Numbered from the stretch's first letter, positions 26,995-36,094 are shown. The stretch is 64,000 bases of DNA from an uncultured Pelagibacteraceae bacterium (GCA_902598125.1 CACKAJ010000002.1:41545-105544); one strand, 5' to 3'. Numbers and translations: made by a program. Notes: generated by a model not told the origin, from the letters alone.

Positions 26995-28017
26995 ATGAAA
27001 AAAATTATTGTTACTGGTGGCAATGGCTTTATTGGGAGTAATTTGGTTCATTTTCTTCTCAAAAAAAAATTCTTCGTCATAAACATTGATTACAATAAAT
27101 ATTCAAATGGTTCTTACTTATTGAAAAAAATTAATAAAAAAAAATATAAATTTTTTAAAACTGATCTTAACGACAAAAAAATATTTAAAATTCTCTCTAT
27201 TTATAAACCTGAAGCCATATTTAATCTCGCTGCTGAAACTCATGTTGATAGATCAATAGACTCTCCTAAAGATTTTATTTATTCTAATATTCTAGGAACG
27301 TTTAATTTATTGGAGCAGATACGGAAATATAAAAAGAAGTATAATAAAAAGATAAAACTTATACATGTATCAACCGACGAAGTTTATGGTGATCTAAAAA
27401 AAAATAACAGATCAAATGAGAGCAGTGCTTACAAACCTAGCTCTCCATACTCTGCTAGTAAAGCAAGTGCAGATCATATTATCAAATCATATTCTAGAAC
27501 ATACAAAATTGACTCGGTAATTTCTAATTGTTGTAATAATTATGGTCCAGGTCAATTTCCAGAAAAACTAATTCCAACACTAATTTTCAATATTTTTAAC
27601 AACTCACCACTTCCTATTTATGGAAAAGGTAACAATTCTAGAGAATGGATACATGTTGAAGATCATTGTAAGGGTTTATTTACAATCTTTAAAAAAGGGA
27701 AAAATGGAGAGAGCTACAACATTGGAACTGGAGTTAATGTAAGTAATCTTAATTTAACCAAAATTTTATTAAAAATAGTTAAAAGAAAAATGAAAATTGG
27801 TAAAAAAGTAAAAATTAGATTTGTAAAAGATAGACCTGGTCATGATATGAGGTACGCATTAGATAGTAAAAAAATTAGAAATTATCTTAATTGGCGTCCA
27901 ACAAAAAAATTTGATTTGGGTCTAAAAGAAACATTTGAATGGTATCTTAATAATAAAAGATTTTTTAATATTTTTTCAAAAAAGAAGTTTTTCAAAAGAT
28001 TGGGTCTTAATACATGA
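26995..28017 (+). CDS. rfbB: dTDP-glucose 4,6-dehydratase
   Basis: 340 residues. The motif VTGGNGFIGSNLVHFLLKK binds NAD; NLAAETHVDRSIDSP and HVSTDEVYGDL (with the TDE dehydratase triad), YSASKASADH for the YxxxK, and NNYGPGQFPEKLIP are characteristic of RmlB. It converts dTDP-glucose to dTDP-4-keto-6-deoxyglucose. It is first in the rmlBA(D)C set and overlaps rmlA by 4 bp. Confidence 0.93.
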   Translation: MKKIIVTGGNGFIGSNLVHFLLKKKFFVINIDYNKYSNGSYLLKKINKKKYKFFKTDLNDKKIFKILSIYKPEAIFNLAAETHVDRSIDSPKDFIYSNILGTFNLLEQIRKYKKKYNKKIKLIHVSTDEVYGDLKKNNRSNESSAYKPSSPYSASKASADHIIKSYSRTYKIDSVISNCCNNYGPGQFPEKLIPTLIFNIFNNSPLPIYGKGNNSREWIHVEDHCKGLFTIFKKGKNGESYNIGTGVNVSNLNLTKILLKIVKRKMKIGKKVKIRFVKDRPGHDMRYALDSKKIRNYLNWRPTKKFDLGLKETFEWYLNNKRFFNIFSKKKFFKRLGLNT

Positions 28018-28883
28018 TTAGAAAAGGAATTATTCTTGCAGGAGGGTATGGAACAAGAATGAGCCCACTTACTAAAGCAACTAACAAACAATTATTGCCT
28101 GTATATGATAAGCCTTTAATTTATTACCCCTTGTCAGTCTTAATGTTAGCAGGGATTAAAAATATTATGTTAGTTGTAAACAAAGGTCAGCGTCAACAAT
28201 TTAAAAATCTTTTACAAGACGGTACAAGATTTGGAATTAAAATAAACTATGTTGAACAAGAAAAACCAAAAGGTTTGCCAGATGCTTTTATTTTAGGTGA
28301 AAAATTTATTGGTAAGGATAATATTGCACTGATTTTAGGTGATAACTTTTTCTATGGTCAGAGTTTAACAAAAAAACTTAGGAAGTGTTTAGCATTAAAT
28401 ATGGGATGTAAAATTTTAGTACATCCGGTCAGCAAACCCGAACTTTATGGTATAGCATATACTAATAAAAAAAATAAAATTGTATCGATAAAAGAAAAGC
28501 CAAAAAACTCTAAGTCAAACTTAGCAATAACCGGCCTCTATTTTTTTGATAATAAAGTAATTCAATATAGCAAGTCTCTAAAGCCATCAAAAAGAAATGA
28601 GTTAGAAATAGTCGACTTATTGAATATTTATAAAAATAAAAATAGACTAAGTGCAGAGTATCTAGGTCGTGGTGGAGCTTGGTTGGATACTGGCTCAATT
28701 GACGACTATTATAATACTTCAAATTTTGTCTCAACTTTAGAAAATAGACAAGGTTTTAAAATAGCTTGTCTTGAGGAAATAGCTCTTAAGAATAATTGGA
28801 TTAATAAAAATAATATTAAAAAAGCAATAAGTTTTTATGGTAATTGTATTTATTCAAGTTATTTAAAAAAACTTATAAAATAA
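28014..28883 (+). CDS. rfbA: Glucose-1-phosphate thymidylyltransferase
   Basis: 289 residues. GIILAGGYGTRMSPLTKATNKQLLPVYDKP is the nucleotidyltransferase start (split here by position: the GGYGTR loop and the K-Q-L-L-P-V-Y-D element). EQEKPKGLPDAFILGE, LGDNFFYG and GRGGAWLDTGSIDDYYN follow the RmlA pattern. It makes dTDP-glucose from Glc-1-P, the product of the phosphomutase at 5422-6864. Allosteric inhibition by dTDP-rhamnose is known for the family. Confidence 0.94.
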   Translation: MIRKGIILAGGYGTRMSPLTKATNKQLLPVYDKPLIYYPLSVLMLAGIKNIMLVVNKGQRQQFKNLLQDGTRFGIKINYVEQEKPKGLPDAFILGEKFIGKDNIALILGDNFFYGQSLTKKLRKCLALNMGCKILVHPVSKPELYGIAYTNKKNKIVSIKEKPKNSKSNLAITGLYFFDNKVIQYSKSLKPSKRNELEIVDLLNIYKNKNRLSAEYLGRGGAWLDTGSIDDYYNTSNFVSTLENRQGFKIACLEEIALKNNWINKNNIKKAISFYGNCIYSSYLKKLIK

Positions 28884-28885
28884 AA

Positions 28886-29587
28886 ATGTTAAGAACAATT
28901 ATTGTTACCGGTGGTGAAGGTCGATTTGCAAAAGAGCTAGAAAAAGCGAACACAAAATATAAATTTATATTAAGAAATAAAAAACAACTTAATATTTTAT
29001 CCTCTAATTCAATTAATAAAAATTTAAAACAATTCAAACCACAGGCTGTTCTTCACTTAGCAGGTCTATCAAGACCTATGAGGATACATGATGGAAATAT
29101 CGATCAAAGTATTGATTTAAATATCGTAGGCACAGCAAATTTAGTAAAAGCTTGTAATAAAAAAAAAATTAAAATAATTTTTATGTCTACCAGCTACATT
29201 TACCCTGGAAAAAAAGGAAACTACAAAGAGAACGACCCTGTTCTTCCGTGGAATAATTATGGATGGTCTAAACTTGGGGCTGAGTCAGCTGTCCAAATGT
29301 ATAAAAATTCATTAATTATACGAGCTTGTATGACAGAAAAACCTTTCATTCATAAATATGCTTTTACGAATGTTAAATGTAATTTTATTTTTCATGACGA
29401 ATTTATTCAAAAATTTTTGAAAATTTTGAAATTTAAAGGAATAATTAATATAGGTGGTACATCTCAATCAATTTATCAATTCGCTAAAAAATATAAAAAA
29501 GATGTAAAAAAGAAAAAATCAAAAGGTGAATTGCCACCTAAAATTTATATGAATTTAAAAAAATTAAATAGCTTAATAAAAAAATGA
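28886..29587 (+). CDS. Short RmlD-like NAD(P)-dependent sugar reductase/epimerase
   Basis: 233 residues from the ATG at 28886; an upstream ATG at 28844 lies inside rmlA and is rejected. IIVTGGEGRFAKELEK binds the cofactor, FKPQAVLHLAGLSRP and IIFMSTSYIYPG follow, and YGWSKLGAE supplies YxxxK. It sits where rmlD (dTDP-4-dehydrorhamnose reductase) is expected between rmlA and rmlC, but it is about 60 residues shorter than usual RmlD, with a reduced C-terminal substrate domain. It may make rhamnose or another 6-deoxyhexose. It overlaps rmlC by 4 bp. Confidence 0.75.
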   Translation: MLRTIIVTGGEGRFAKELEKANTKYKFILRNKKQLNILSSNSINKNLKQFKPQAVLHLAGLSRPMRIHDGNIDQSIDLNIVGTANLVKACNKKKIKIIFMSTSYIYPGKKGNYKENDPVLPWNNYGWSKLGAESAVQMYKNSLIIRACMTEKPFIHKYAFTNVKCNFIFHDEFIQKFLKILKFKGIINIGGTSQSIYQFAKKYKKDVKKKKSKGELPPKIYMNLKKLNSLIKK

Positions 29588-30117
29588 GAATTATTAAAAC
29601 TAAGATAAAAGATTTACTTATTATTAAACAAAAAAATAACCTAGATCGTAGGGGAAGTTTGAGAGAAACATTTAATAAAAATATATTAAACAAAAAATTT
29701 GTTTTTGAATACTGCACTACATCAAAGGCTGGTGCTTTAAGAGGTTTTCATTTTCAATATAAATTTCAACAAGCTAAATATGTAAATGTTTTAAAAGGAA
29801 AAATCTTAGATTGCGTAATCGATCTTAGAAAAAATTCAAAAACATTTGGTCATATTTTTAAAATAATACTATCTGATAAGAATTGTTTGAGTTTATATAT
29901 TCCTGAAGGATTTGCTCACGCTTATTATAGTTATGAGAAAGTAAATATTGTTTACTATAAACTCAATAATTTTTATAAGCCAAAATATGAAAGCGGTATT
30001 AATTTACTAGATAAGGATTTAAAAATTAATTGGCCTAAGAAAAAATTCAATATCTCAAAAAAAGATAAAAATCTTATGAGTTTTAGAGACTTTTATAAAA
30101 ACAATGGTTACCTATAG
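29584..30117 (+). CDS. rfbC: dTDP-4-dehydrorhamnose 3,5-epimerase family protein
   Basis: 177 residues, cupin fold. DRRGSLRETFNKN, then GALRGFHFQYKFQQAKYVNVLKG contains the active-site His, DCVIDLRKNSKTFGH its acidic partner, and YIPEGFAHAYYSYEKVNIVYYKLNNFY the substrate pocket. It epimerises dTDP-4-keto-6-deoxyglucose at C3 and C5, or at one position only in related branches. End of the four-gene dTDP-sugar unit; 10 bp overlap with a convergent gene. Confidence 0.88.
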   Translation: MRIIKTKIKDLLIIKQKNNLDRRGSLRETFNKNILNKKFVFEYCTTSKAGALRGFHFQYKFQQAKYVNVLKGKILDCVIDLRKNSKTFGHIFKIILSDKNCLSLYIPEGFAHAYYSYEKVNIVYYKLNNFYKPKYESGINLLDKDLKINWPKKKFNISKKDKNLMSFRDFYKNNGYL

Positions 30118-30923
30118 TCTGACAAATCTTTAAAAATTATTGGCAGTTCTTTAATTTTAAAATTTTTATTAAACCAATACGACAAAAACCTTTCAGCTAA
30201 AAAACCATAAATTCTTGTTAAACCATACCCTTTTAGATCATTAAACCCAAAGATTTTTTCACATTTTTGTAACCAAGGAAAAATTACTTCATAGTACTTT
30301 TTCAAAACATCTTTTTTACAAATAAACATATTATGAGGATTAAAAGATGTTTTGGTATACATGAACTCCTTAAAATCATTTTTGTTTTCTTCATCAAGCA
30401 TATTTATTGCTTGATCTAAATTTCCTTTTCCGTGAAATAAATCAAAGTGAAATTTAAGATTTCTTTTTTTTTTATTAAATAATTTTTTTGGATCAGTGAT
30501 AAAACTAAAAAAATGATTTTTTAAAATTTTAGATAACTTGTAATTTTCAACTGAAAATTTTTCACCTAAAATACAATCAAAATTCTTATATTCTTCAGTA
30601 ATATTTTTTACCAAGGAGTTATTAAAATTATTGAAATCATCTAAATTTTTAATATTTTTATTTAGTGAAAAAAACTTCCTATATTGACAAAAACCAACCC
30701 ACTCCGTGTTAATGTTATCAAAATAATTTTTCCAAACCCAATAATGAAAAGTATATTCACCATAAAAAGAATTTTTTTCGGAAATATTTGAACCCAAATT
30801 ATCACTTAAAAAATCTTTGGAAAATTTTTTACTTCCTAAGCCTACTGGTTTATAAGAGATATTTTTGATTAAACTTCCATGATCTGGATTTAATGTTAAA
30901 CAAAAAATTGTCAGATTATTCAT
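30108..30923 (-). CDS. DUF4422-type glycosyltransferase-like protein
   Basis: 271 residues. The segment GEYTFHYWVWKNYF followed by EWVGFCQYRKFFSL resembles the DUF4422 signature (ExxxxYWxWKN then VGFxHYRRYF) of putative capsule glycosyltransferases. A C-terminal YGFLAERFLSYWFNKN also fits that family. It is coupled (4 bp overlap) to the FkbM-like methyltransferase upstream. Donor and acceptor unknown. Confidence 0.7.
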   Translation of the reverse strand: MNNLTIFCLTLNPDHGSLIKNISYKPVGLGSKKFSKDFLSDNLGSNISEKNSFYGEYTFHYWVWKNYFDNINTEWVGFCQYRKFFSLNKNIKNLDDFNNFNNSLVKNITEEYKNFDCILGEKFSVENYKLSKILKNHFFSFITDPKKLFNKKKRNLKFHFDLFHGKGNLDQAINMLDEENKNDFKEFMYTKTSFNPHNMFICKKDVLKKYYEVIFPWLQKCEKIFGFNDLKGYGLTRIYGFLAERFLSYWFNKNFKIKELPIIFKDLSDYR

Positions 30924-31618
30924 ATTTTTTTCAAAATTCTGTTAAACCTTTTATAATGAATTCTGTGTACGTATGGAAATAATCTTGTAATAAAATCATT
31001 CCACCAAGATTTTTTTTTTGTGAACATCCAATCTATATTATTATGGTCTAAACCAAAACCTTTATAGGAATAGCCATTTTCAAGGAGCTTTCTAATAAGG
31101 TTTTTTTTTTGATCTCTTCGAAGATGAAGATATTCAATTGAAAAATTTTTAATATTATATTTTTTTAAATTTATATCCATTATGATGTCATAATCTATAC
31201 CTTCCACATCAATCGAAAAAGACTCTACATTCGAATCTTTCAAATATTTTTCTAAAAAAGACTTTATCTTCATTGTCTTTACATAAATTGATTTAATAAT
31301 TGAGTAGGGAAAATATTTTTTTACATGATTTATATCAGAAGACAATAATTGATAATGAGGAGCATCATCTTCACTATAAAATAATTTTATTTTTTTTTTT
31401 TTAAAATTATTCGGTACTATTGCGCAATTAATTATTTTTATGTTTTTGTAATTTTTCCAACATTTTTTTAAATTTTTAATATTTTTAGGATTTGCCTCTA
31501 CTACATAAATCTTTTTTTTTTTAACTTTATGTTTTTTTACATATTCAGAAAAACCATCTCTAAAATTACTTGCTGGATCTAAATCTCCTGCTCCTGCTCC
31601 GATATGTATAAAATTCAT
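30920..31618 (-). CDS. FkbM-family methyltransferase
   Basis: 232 residues. FIHIGAGAGDLDPASN is an unusual motif I, VVEANPKNIKNLKKC is motif II, and VESFSIDVEGIDYDIIMDI is the FkbM core (IDVEG-x-D). It likely O-methylates a sugar or another glycan component. The codons for KKKK in PNNFKKKKIKL form a 13-base homopolymer (31390-31402). It begins 29 bp after the tRNA-Met gene on the same strand. Confidence 0.8.
   Translation of the reverse strand: MNFIHIGAGAGDLDPASNFRDGFSEYVKKHKVKKKKIYVVEANPKNIKNLKKCWKNYKNIKIINCAIVPNNFKKKKIKLFYSEDDAPHYQLLSSDINHVKKYFPYSIIKSIYVKTMKIKSFLEKYLKDSNVESFSIDVEGIDYDIIMDINLKKYNIKNFSIEYLHLRRDQKKNLIRKLLENGYSYKGFGLDHNNIDWMFTKKKSWWNDFITRLFPYVHRIHYKRFNRILKKI
31390..31402. repeat. 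13-base homopolymer inside the FkbM methyltransferase gene
   Basis: A run of 13 T on the plus strand (13 A in the mRNA) lies inside the coding frame. The frame is open in the sequence as given. Runs of this length are prone to replication and transcriptional slippage. Confidence 0.9.
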
Positions 31619-31646
31619 AAATAAGAATCTTTTTTTAAAAATTATT

Positions 31647-31723
31647 TGGTAGCGAGGGGCGGATTCGAACCGCCGACCCCAGGCTTATGAGTCCTGTGCT
31701 CTAACCAACTGAGCTACCTCGCC
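31647..31723 (-). tRNA. tRNA-Met (anticodon CAU), elongator type
   Basis: 77 bases with encoded CCA. Read on the minus strand: acceptor GGCGAGG pairs with CCTCGCT (with a G-U first pair), D-arm GCTC...GAGC, anticodon stem CAGGA...GCCTG with loop CTCATAA (anticodon CAT), and T-arm with GGTTCGAATCC. The G1-U72 pair and overall shape fit alphaproteobacterial elongator tRNA-Met. A CAU tRNA could alternatively be the lysidine-modified tRNA-Ile, but the acceptor stem does not look like that gene. It is the only tRNA in the window and lies inside the surface-glycan region. Confidence 0.95.
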
Positions 31724-31765
31724 TTTTTAAAATTTATAATACTTATTATTTAGCGTATCAACATC

Positions 31766-33007
31766 TTAAACTAAAGAATCTATTTTGAGTAAATTTTTCA
31801 CTAAAAAGTTCAATTTCTGTTTAGATATTTTTTTTGTCGGTAAGCCTATAAAAAAACCTCTATCTTCAATCTCTTGAGATCCGATGAATCTTTCATTCTT
31901 CTTTTTTAAACCATATAATTTAATACAAGGTTGGTTAAGGAAATTTCCGCTTATAATTGGCCTTGTTTCAATCTTAGTTTGATTTAATCTTTTTAGGAAA
32001 ATTTTTTTAATTTTAATAAATTTCTTATTTAATAGAATTGGCAATCCAAACCAACTAGGTTTTAAATATTTTATTGGATCTATAAACGTAAATTGATTTT
32101 TCCATTCTTTTGATTTTTTTAAACTTTGTATTATTCTATTTCTGTTGAGAATTCTTTGTCTTTTAAATTTTTCTAGTTTTTGTAATTGACTTAAACCTAT
32201 CGCTGCAGTCAGGTCAAGTGGTCTAAGATTAAATCCAGAATTGATAAAGTTAAAACTTTTATTATTTTTTTTATTTAAACCTCGATCCCATCCATGCGCT
32301 CTTAGTGAGTGCAAAATTTCATAATCATCTTTACTGTTGCAAACGACCATCCCCCCTTCTCCAGAAGTTATTTGATGTGATGGGTAAAATGAATACGTTC
32401 CAAACCTTCCAAAAGTACCTAAAGATTTTTGTTTAAATTTTGAGCCAAGAGACTCACAAGTATCTTCTACAAGTGTAATCTTTTTTTTATTACAGATTTC
32501 AATTAATTCTTGCATGTTAGTTGAGTTACCTAATATGTGTACTGCCAAAAAAGCTTTTGTTTTTTTGTTAATTTTTTTTTTTAAATCCTCTAAGTTTACG
32601 TTCATAGTTTTTACATCAACATCAACGAACTTTGGTTTCAATCCAGCTTGAATTATCGGCCACAATGATGTTGACCAACACAATGCAGGAATTAAACATT
32701 CATCATTTTTTTTAAGTCTTTTTTTATTCTTTGGATTAATTAGAGCAAAGAATGACAGAAGGTTGGCTGAAGATCCCGAATTGACCATTAAAGCATATTT
32801 TGAACCAACATATTTTGCAAATTTTTTTTCAAAATTATTCGTAATTTTTGACATGGTTATTTTACCCTTGAGTAAAACATTTATACCTGACATCAAATCG
32901 CTCGTCTCGAATGGATTATCTATAAGTGGATACTCCCTGTCGCTATAAAACTCGTTTTTATTTTTTTCAATGAGTTTTTTTAAAAAATTTTTTTCAATAG
33001 AATTCAT
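31766..33007 (-). CDS. DegT/DnrJ-fold PLP enzyme with His in place of the Schiff-base Lys (ColD/RfbH-like sugar 3-dehydrase)
   Basis: 413 residues. SGSSANLLSFFAL, WSTSLWPIIQAGLKPKFVDVD and VEDTCESLGSKF are aminotransferase-fold motifs. The PLP site reads YSFYPSHQITSGEGGM: His211 occupies the position of the usual lysine (codon CAT, checked). This substitution marks GDP-4-keto-6-deoxymannose 3-dehydratase (ColD) and the CDP-sugar 3-dehydrase E1 (RfbH/AscC). The E1 iron-sulfur cysteine cluster is not seen; the place holds HGWDRGLNKKNNKSF, so a ColD-like enzyme is preferred. The neighbouring Gmd-type genes would supply GDP-4-keto-6-deoxymannose. Confidence 0.85.
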   Translation of the reverse strand: MNSIEKNFLKKLIEKNKNEFYSDREYPLIDNPFETSDLMSGINVLLKGKITMSKITNNFEKKFAKYVGSKYALMVNSGSSANLLSFFALINPKNKKRLKKNDECLIPALCWSTSLWPIIQAGLKPKFVDVDVKTMNVNLEDLKKKINKKTKAFLAVHILGNSTNMQELIEICNKKKITLVEDTCESLGSKFKQKSLGTFGRFGTYSFYPSHQITSGEGGMVVCNSKDDYEILHSLRAHGWDRGLNKKNNKSFNFINSGFNLRPLDLTAAIGLSQLQKLEKFKRQRILNRNRIIQSLKKSKEWKNQFTFIDPIKYLKPSWFGLPILLNKKFIKIKKIFLKRLNQTKIETRPIISGNFLNQPCIKLYGLKKKNERFIGSQEIEDRGFFIGLPTKKISKQKLNFLVKNLLKIDSLV

Positions 33008-33012
33008 AACTA

Positions 33013-33993
33013 CTATCTTTTATTATATCTTTTTAAATCACTATCAACCATGTCTTTTGCTAAATTATTGAAAGTTATGATTGGCTTCCATTTTAGTTTT
33101 TTCTTTATTTTGTTAATATTGGCAACTCTTGGCCTGCTGTCTCCTTTTCTTAAAAGAGTTTTGTCAATTTCTATGTATTTTTTGTAATCTAATCTTGCGT
33201 GGTTAAAAGCTAATTTTGCAAACTGTTCGACACTATGTATTTTTCCAGTCCCTATTATAAAATCATCTGGTTTTTTTTGTTGACAAATTAACCACATGGC
33301 TTTCACAAAATCTTTTGCGTGCCCCCAATCTCTCTCAGATTTTATATCACCTAATTTAATTTTCTTTTTTAAACCATATTTAATTTGTGCAACTGAACTC
33401 GATATCTTTCTAAGAACGAATGATGTATCTTTTCGTGGTGACTCATGATTAAATAAAATCCCCATTGAAGCATGCATTCCATATTTTTCTCTGAAAATTT
33501 TCAAAAGTTTAAAGCTTTTTAATTTTGCTAATCCGTAATTCGATAATGGAGAGAATCGACAATTTTCATCAATTTTTGAATTAATTTTATTAGAATACAT
33601 TTCAGAGGATCCAGCAAAAAAGAATCTAGTATTAATATTATTTTTTTTTATTACTTGTAGGATTGTTTTTGTAAATTTAAAATTAATATCAAAAGTATTA
33701 ATTTTTTTTACTTTTTTAAAATAATCAACATAACTTTGAGCGGCTAAGTGATATATTTCGTTTGGTCTAATTTTTAATATTAAATTCTTTATTTTTTCTT
33801 CATCATGAATATGAACTTTATGTAAAAAGATTTTTTTTTTAAAACTTTTTATTCTCCAATTGGATTTTAAATTCTTGCTATTATAATTTCGTCTTACAAA
33901 ACCGTGGACTTTGTAATTTTTTTTTAATAATAATTCCGATAAATATGAACCATCTTGACCAGTTATCCCTGTGATTAACGCAGTTTTTCGCAT
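33013..33993 (-). CDS. GDP-mannose 4,6-dehydratase family protein (divergent paralogue)
   Basis: 326 residues. [21 protein letters not shown] is the Gmd NADP motif, YHLAAQSYVDYF, FFAGSSEMYS (Ser in place of the usual Thr of the TSE triad), YGLAK, and FNHESPRKDTSFVLRKIS follow, with ERDWGHAKDFVKAMW near the C-terminus. It could be the working GDP-mannose 4,6-dehydratase or a related reductase; the TSE to SSE change is conservative. It lies 5 bp before the ColD-like gene in the same unit. A more canonical Gmd is encoded at 36095. Confidence 0.82.
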   Translation of the reverse strand: MRKTALITGITGQDGSYLSELLLKKNYKVHGFVRRNYNSKNLKSNWRIKSFKKKIFLHKVHIHDEEKIKNLILKIRPNEIYHLAAQSYVDYFKKVKKINTFDINFKFTKTILQVIKKNNINTRFFFAGSSEMYSNKINSKIDENCRFSPLSNYGLAKLKSFKLLKIFREKYGMHASMGILFNHESPRKDTSFVLRKISSSVAQIKYGLKKKIKLGDIKSERDWGHAKDFVKAMWLICQQKKPDDFIIGTGKIHSVEQFAKLAFNHARLDYKKYIEIDKTLLRKGDSRPRVANINKIKKKLKWKPIITFNNLAKDMVDSDLKRYNKR

Positions 33994-33994
33994 A

Positions 33995-34906
33995 TTATTT
34001 TTTGCTTAAAATTTCCACAAATTTTTCAAAATGCGGTTGATAATAAAAATCAAATGCATTATTTCCTACAGGTTGAACAACAGGAAACAAAGGTTCAGCT
34101 TCTAATAGTCTTGGTACTTTAAGTGCTTCTGCCATTGGATATGCAATAGATTGATTGCCAATAAAAAATTTTGAAGACTTAATTATTCTTGCCATTTCTA
34201 AAAAATTTATACATTCACAAAATTCGAGGTTAGGAATATCTTTTTTTAAATCATCGTATTCATCTTTAGTACCTATAAAAATTATATCGTCATAATTTCT
34301 CAAAAATTTATAGTTAATAAACTGATTACGGTGTCTGAATGTTCTATGAATAACTATTTTGTTTTTTATAATCTCATGATCTTTTACTTCCATATAAGGA
34401 ATACTTAGATCAACTTGGACTCCTGTAATTTGGAAATACCATCTTGGAGAGTTAAAACAAATATTAACAGGAAGAAACCTGAACAAATTAAAATCAACAT
34501 CAATTTCCTGTCCGCTATACTTATCAACTTCATTAAAATATTTTTGTTCTTTCATTAAAGGTAAAAATAAATTTAACATTCTGTCATCAATATAAAAACC
34601 CTTTGCAGGATGCTTAAAATATTCTACAGGCATTATTTCGTTGGTTTTGATAAATAAATTACATTTATGCGTTTTTGAAAGTTCTTTTATTACAGGTAAA
34701 CAATAAATTAAATCTCCTAAATTGCCAGAGTGCAAAAAGTTTAATTTTTTTTTTTCTTTTATTACTGTATGAATTTTATTGATAGTTTTTTCAAAATTAT
34801 TTTTAAATATTCTTTTACTTTCCTCTATTTTTTGTGAAGATTTTAAATCTAGGTATTTTTTATTATTAAAATATTTTAAAATATATTTTTTAAATATGTT
34901 TATCAT
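33995..34906 (-). CDS. Putative GT9-like glycosyltransferase
   Basis: 303 residues. LNFLHSGNLGDLIYCLPVIKEL resembles the GT9 N-terminal motif (G-x-L-GD), and FFIGNQSIAYPMAEALKVPRL occupies the place of the GT9 nucleotide-sugar site but without the DTGPxH motif. It could be a GT-B transferase for the surface glycan with a changed donor site. It lies one base downstream of no other gene on that side and 1 bp before the Gmd-type gene. Function is tentative. Confidence 0.6.
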   Translation of the reverse strand: MINIFKKYILKYFNNKKYLDLKSSQKIEESKRIFKNNFEKTINKIHTVIKEKKKLNFLHSGNLGDLIYCLPVIKELSKTHKCNLFIKTNEIMPVEYFKHPAKGFYIDDRMLNLFLPLMKEQKYFNEVDKYSGQEIDVDFNLFRFLPVNICFNSPRWYFQITGVQVDLSIPYMEVKDHEIIKNKIVIHRTFRHRNQFINYKFLRNYDDIIFIGTKDEYDDLKKDIPNLEFCECINFLEMARIIKSSKFFIGNQSIAYPMAEALKVPRLLEAEPLFPVVQPVGNNAFDFYYQPHFEKFVEILSKK

Positions 34907-34940
34907 TTTTATGTTAAAATTTTAAATTGGACTATTTAAA

Positions 34941-36047
34941 TCATAATTTTTTTTTTAATTCATTAATATTAATTAAAATACTTCCCATTTGATTATTTTC
35001 GTTATTTTTTTCTGGTATAGCTGAGATACAATCATAATTTAATTCACATTTTTTAGCTAAATTCTCACAGGCCCTTCCAGCAGTATGTGGTTTGAGTTCC
35101 AAAAAAGATGTTCCTGCTTTACTAAAAATAACATTAGCAAAGCCAGCTCCATGTAAACCGATAATCCTATCTGCATTGTAAAAGTATTTAATCTGATCTT
35201 GAAAAGAATATTCTGATAAGCTCAATATCTTATATCCATTTGATGAAACAATATTTTTTACTTCATTGTTATTAATTATCTCTCTTCTTTGAATAACATT
35301 AGGGCTAGCATCAGCTCTGTCTATATATATTCTCTTAGGAAATTTTAAATCTTCAAGCTGTGGTTTTTTCATAAAACTTATTTGCAACCATTCGATAATC
35401 CATCTGGGTAAATTCTGTATTGCTTGTGTAGCATTATTATTCATCACATAAGGATGCTCCGTTGTTATTATTTGATCACATTCGATATGCCTAAAATCTA
35501 AGCTAGAGATACATTTTTTAATTGGGATTTTTAAAGCATTTATAGTCTCTATTTGAAATCTTTTTTTGATATTAGGAAATAAAAAATAGTCAATTTGATC
35601 AATACTTAAAACATTTTTTAAAATATTTATTCTTGGCAGAACATCAAAAAGCCAATGCCAATAATTAAAGTTTCCTGCCCCACCCGTTAACAAAGACAGA
35701 ACTACTCCTTTTAATTTTTTTTTTAGCCTCGGTGTACCTTTTGTAAATACAATATTATTTTCTATATTCTTAAATTTAGTATCTCGTATTTGATATGAAG
35801 GACCTATTAAAACTTTGTTATTTTGAATTACAGCAAAATCATTTATTGTATCTGTGTACACTCTGGCATTATTGATTGTAAAAACTTTATAATTATATTC
35901 ATCATCAATTTTTGATAAGGTTATCTTTGAATTACTATTATTTTCGACTTTTTCAAATTTATTTACTTCAGTATAAAATAGTTTAAAAAGCTTGTAGCCA
36001 AACTTTTTGAATAGTAATTGTAATTTTTTTTTTGTAGTATGAATCAA
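34941..36047 (-). CDS. Glycosyltransferase family 61 (DUF563)
   Basis: 368 residues. LLTGGAGNFNYWHWLFDVLPRINIL is the N-terminal GT61 element (NYxHWLxDxLPR), and IIGLHGAGFANVIFSKAGTSFLELKP is the C-terminal signature (HGAGxxN...LE). GT61 enzymes transfer xylose, GlcNAc or similar residues in glycans and capsules. The start is TTG at 36047 with no ATG nearby. It is divergent from gmd with a 47 bp gap. Confidence 0.85.
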   Translation of the reverse strand: MIHTTKKKLQLLFKKFGYKLFKLFYTEVNKFEKVENNSNSKITLSKIDDEYNYKVFTINNARVYTDTINDFAVIQNNKVLIGPSYQIRDTKFKNIENNIVFTKGTPRLKKKLKGVVLSLLTGGAGNFNYWHWLFDVLPRINILKNVLSIDQIDYFLFPNIKKRFQIETINALKIPIKKCISSLDFRHIECDQIITTEHPYVMNNNATQAIQNLPRWIIEWLQISFMKKPQLEDLKFPKRIYIDRADASPNVIQRREIINNNEVKNIVSSNGYKILSLSEYSFQDQIKYFYNADRIIGLHGAGFANVIFSKAGTSFLELKPHTAGRACENLAKKCELNYDCISAIPEKNNENNQMGSILININELKKKL

Positions 36048-36094
36048 TTTACTTTATTTAAATAAGTTATTAACATTTTAACAGCAAAAATATA

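Noticed and set aside
31766..33007. Sugar aminotransferase (typical DegT annotation)
   Set aside because: The PLP-binding lysine is replaced by histidine, so transamination is unlikely.
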